Below, piece by piece: positions 4,617 to 6,757 of a DNA stretch of 6,757 bases. Where the stretch lies: assembly GCA_015663065.1 (NCBI GenBank), contig DQSX01000165.1, forward strand, positions 1-6,757. Reading direction: 5' to 3'. The translations under genes were made by a program, and so were the position numbers. How positions within the stretch are numbered: the first letter of the stretch is position 1; every line of letters starts with the position of its first letter. The DNA comes from Sulfurovum sp. Its GTDB lineage: Bacteria; Campylobacterota; Campylobacteria; Campylobacterales; Sulfurovaceae. The notes below the pieces were generated by a model. It did no database searches. It saw only the letters and a program-made list of their open reading frames with translations, and had not been told where the DNA came from.

Positions 4617-6757
4617 CTACTCCTTTCCGCACTCAATGAAGCATCCACTATGAATTGCATCAGCCAGAGCTTGAAGCTCACCAGACAAAGAAGTATCTCC
4701 TGTCTCTTTCGCAATATCCAAAGCTTTTTTGAGTTCTGCCTCTCTGTATCCTCCTCTGTATCCAACATCCAGTCTTAAACCATCAAGCATATCTATAGGC
4801 ACATTTATTTTTACCAGTTTTCCTGCAATAACACTTCCATCCGGCACAGTATAAATATAGCGTCTAGAAAGATCACCTTTGTAGTCATCTCTCAGGAAAA
4901 TATTCAGAAACTTGTTTGTTGGACTGAATTCTATTTTCTCTTTTTCCAGAAACGGATAAAGAATATCTTTAAATTGCTCTTGAGAAAAGAAGAGCCATGC
5001 CTCTTTATTGTCTTCTGGATTCAATCTGAATGTATAATAAAATTGCTCACAATCTTTTTGAGTCTTGTTAAATACTTTCTCAGAAAAGAGTCTGTCAGCA
5101 GTACAGAATTTTTTCAAAAAAGTTGCCTTTTTCATCTTTTGCTTCAGATGCCTCTTATCTGCACCCTCATTATGGGTCTGTATTTTTGGCTTAGGCTTAG
5201 GTACATCAACGGCTCTGATCTCTGCTTGAGCTATTTCCGTTTTGGAAATAGTTTCTTCAGAAAGTTCTCCCTTGGGTGGCTCCTCTGTTTTTTTCTCTAT
5301 ACTTTTTGGGAGCTCAACACTTGGCTTCTTTTCTAGAAGTGTTATATTTGGCTTTTCTTTCTGCTGACTAGATGCTTTTTTTGATGTTGGTTTTGGAAGA
5401 TCAACAGGCACCTCTTTCTTCTTCTCTTCTTTTTCAACTGATGGATTTTTATTTATATCACTCTCATTAAACTCAATGGTTGTCTGAGCCCCCTTGATGA
5501 TCTGTTTATTAAAATCTATATAGACATCTTGCTTCTTTCTTTCATTAGCCTTGATGTCCATTCTTACACCGCCTTCGATATCCAAGCCAACACAAAATGA
5601 CGGGACGATCTTGATAGCTCTTATAGAGTACTTCTTACCATCCTTTTTGAAAGAGATAAAATCTGATCTGCGAAAACGATCGGAGAATAGAATTATTTTT
5701 AATTCTTCAAGCTTACAGTAGAACCTATCAAGGCTATAGTCAGTAATGCTTCTTCCTCCTCCACTCACCTCTGAAGCAAACGCCTCTGATGCAGAATCAG
5801 ACAAGTAATCTGAAGTCATCTCCAAAAGAGATTTGACAGACATATATACTTCCTCTTCATAACGAATAAAACCGAAAGGAAAATCCCTCTCAGATATTTT
5901 CTGTTTTAAGAATGCCTTAGCATGAGGATCTTCCAGGTGCTCAAAAAAACTATCAACTGTTGGAAGATTTCGCTCCGTAATATATGTAGCTACTACCTCT
6001 TCCTTTTTCTCTTCCTTCTTGTTTGCCTGATTCTTATCCTTCTGAATTTCCAAAGCAACTTTTGTCTGCTTCTCCTGATCTGATACATTAGGATTACTCA
6101 TCTTGTCAACAAGGCTTTGGTTGATGGGCAAAGGTGGAAGCTTGACCTCAACCTCATCCTTCTCTGACTCTTGAAGAATTTCGTAACTCTCTTTTTTTAC
6201 AAAATCATTAGCACTAAGATTGCCTAAACCTGATGAGGTGTTATTTCTTCTAAAATCTGACTGTGGAGCATCATCTTCTATCCTCTCTCCTTTGAGATTT
6301 TCTGTCCAACTTTTTCCTGTAGAGTCATACACTATTACTTTCTCTCCAAGCTTCATTCTTCTTGTATTGTCACTAAACAATTCAAGTCGGCCCTCCACAA
6401 GAGTATTGGTTGGAGCTAATATTGTTTTTTGCTGCACTTTTTTTTCAACATCCACTCTTCGCTCTTTAATCTTAATGAAGTCAGAATGACTTACTATTGC
6501 CAAAGCATAATGTGCATCCACAAAATCTTTTTTCAAGTCTAAACACACTTCTTGAAATCCTGGACTGAGTGAAAAAATCTTATTGCCTTCATCTACTTTT
6601 GGTCTTCTTAACATTCCATTTCTAACCCAGTACAAAACCTCATCTGCATTCAAAGAAATTGGCTCTCCCTCTTTGGGTAAAAAACTTAAAGCATACTCTC
6701 TCATTTTTTTAGCATAATAAATTGTATCTTTCTCCTGCTTTATGAGAAGATCTTTAA
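4617..6757 (-). CDS. Large unrecognised protein of the transfer operon, 5' end outside the window
   Basis: The frame stays open from the stop (4619-4617) to the right edge. The first ATG (6704) has no ribosome binding site at usable distance, and the 17 codons before it (KDLLIKQEKDTIYYAKK) continue in frame, so the real start probably lies outside the window. Numbering from that Met (695 residues): a compact N-terminal part (1-145) with NADEVLYWVRNGML (19-32); a polar linker (146-240); a second globular part (245-400); a Lys/Glu/Pro-rich disordered linker (about 413-525) with repeated PSVE and LPKP-type units; and a C-terminal domain (526-695). No signal peptide, membrane segment, Walker motif or HD motif is visible. 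The second and C-terminal parts may be related: both have a charged helix, beta-rich stretch and a KI-V-P ... G-(L/V)-R-(L/M)-D motif (365-383 and 632-646). It could be the C-terminal part of a relaxase or another relaxosome protein, but this rests only on context. Confidence 0.7.
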   Translation of the reverse strand, partial: KDLLIKQEKDTIYYAKKMREYALSFLPKEGEPISLNADEVLYWVRNGMLRRPKVDEGNKIFSLSPGFQEVCLDLKKDFVDAHYALAIVSHSDFIKIKERRVDVEKKVQQKTILAPTNTLVEGRLELFSDNTRRMKLGEKVIVYDSTGKSWTENLKGERIEDDAPQSDFRRNNTSSGLGNLSANDFVKKESYEILQESEKDEVEVKLPPLPINQSLVDKMSNPNVSDQEKQTKVALEIQKDKNQANKKEEKKEEVVATYITERNLPTVDSFFEHLEDPHAKAFLKQKISERDFPFGFIRYEEEVYMSVKSLLEMTSDYLSDSASEAFASEVSGGGRSITDYSLDRFYCKLEELKIILFSDRFRRSDFISFKKDGKKYSIRAIKIVPSFCVGLDIEGGVRMDIKANERKKQDVYIDFNKQIIKGAQTTIEFNESDINKNPSVEKEEKKKEVPVDLPKPTSKKASSQQKEKPNITLLEKKPSVELPKSIEKKTEEPPKGELSEETISKTEIAQAEIRAVDVPKPKPKIQTHNEGADKRHLKQKMKKATFLKKFCTADRLFSEKVFNKTQKDCEQFYYTFRLNPEDNKEAWLFFSQEQFKDILYPFLEKEKIEFSPTNKFLNIFLRDDYKGDLSRRYIYTVPDGSVIAGKLVKINVPIDMLDGLRLDVGYRGGYREAELKKALDIAKETGDTSLSGELQALADAIHSGCFIECGKE
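4620..4626 (-). promoter_or_regulatory. Shine-Dalgarno site of the topoisomerase-like gene
   Basis: AAAGGAG lies 6 bases before the ATG at 4613, within the last codons of the upstream gene. This strong site, together with the 3-base intergenic gap, supports the chosen start and co-translation with the large upstream protein. Confidence 0.7.

Noticed and set aside
4974..5336. Plus-strand open frame of 120 codons with hydrophobic residues
   Set aside because: Antisense of the Lys/Glu-rich linker region of the large gene, which naturally yields Phe/Leu/Ser-rich shadow translation; not a membrane protein gene.

Overview
The window is a tightly packed block of genes all read from the minus strand, in an AT-rich genome (GC roughly in the 30s by eye). 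The style (low GC, Lys/Glu-rich proteins, a poly-G tract beside a start codon) resembles Campylobacterota (epsilonproteobacteria), but this is an inference and no taxonomic marker gene is present. The content points to the transfer region of a conjugative plasmid or integrative conjugative element.

In transcription order (high to low coordinate): (1) a long unrecognised protein whose reading frame is open through the right edge of the window (4617-6757, at least 712 codons); (2) a 758-residue protein with the fold-level landmarks of a type IA DNA topoisomerase, but with most catalytic positions replaced, including the strand-cleaving tyrosine (2337-4613); (3) a 103-base AT-rich intergenic gap containing a 10-bp inverted repeat and a possible promoter; (4) an HD-domain phosphohydrolase-like protein starting with GTG behind a run of eight G (1562-2233); (5) a 67-residue helical protein starting with TTG, overlapping the previous stop (1362-1565); (6) a four-helix membrane protein of unknown function (519-1358); (7) a pilin precursor of the TraA/VirB2 type (137-433), with a stem-loop on each side; (8) the first 20 codons of a TraL-like gene cut by the left edge (1-61).

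Pilin followed by TraL is the usual order at the start of F-type (MPF-F) type IV secretion pilus operons, so the left side is the head of a mating-pair-formation cluster. The right side looks like DNA processing. Genes 1 and 2 are separated by 3 bases, 4 and 5 overlap, and 5 and 6 are separated by 3 bases, so two translationally coupled groups are likely. The most interesting element is the degenerate topoisomerase, joined with a large orphan protein and a small HD protein in a conjugation operon. No RNA gene, CRISPR array, insertion sequence or convincing intrinsic terminator was seen, and no gene-free stretch exceeds about 100 bases.
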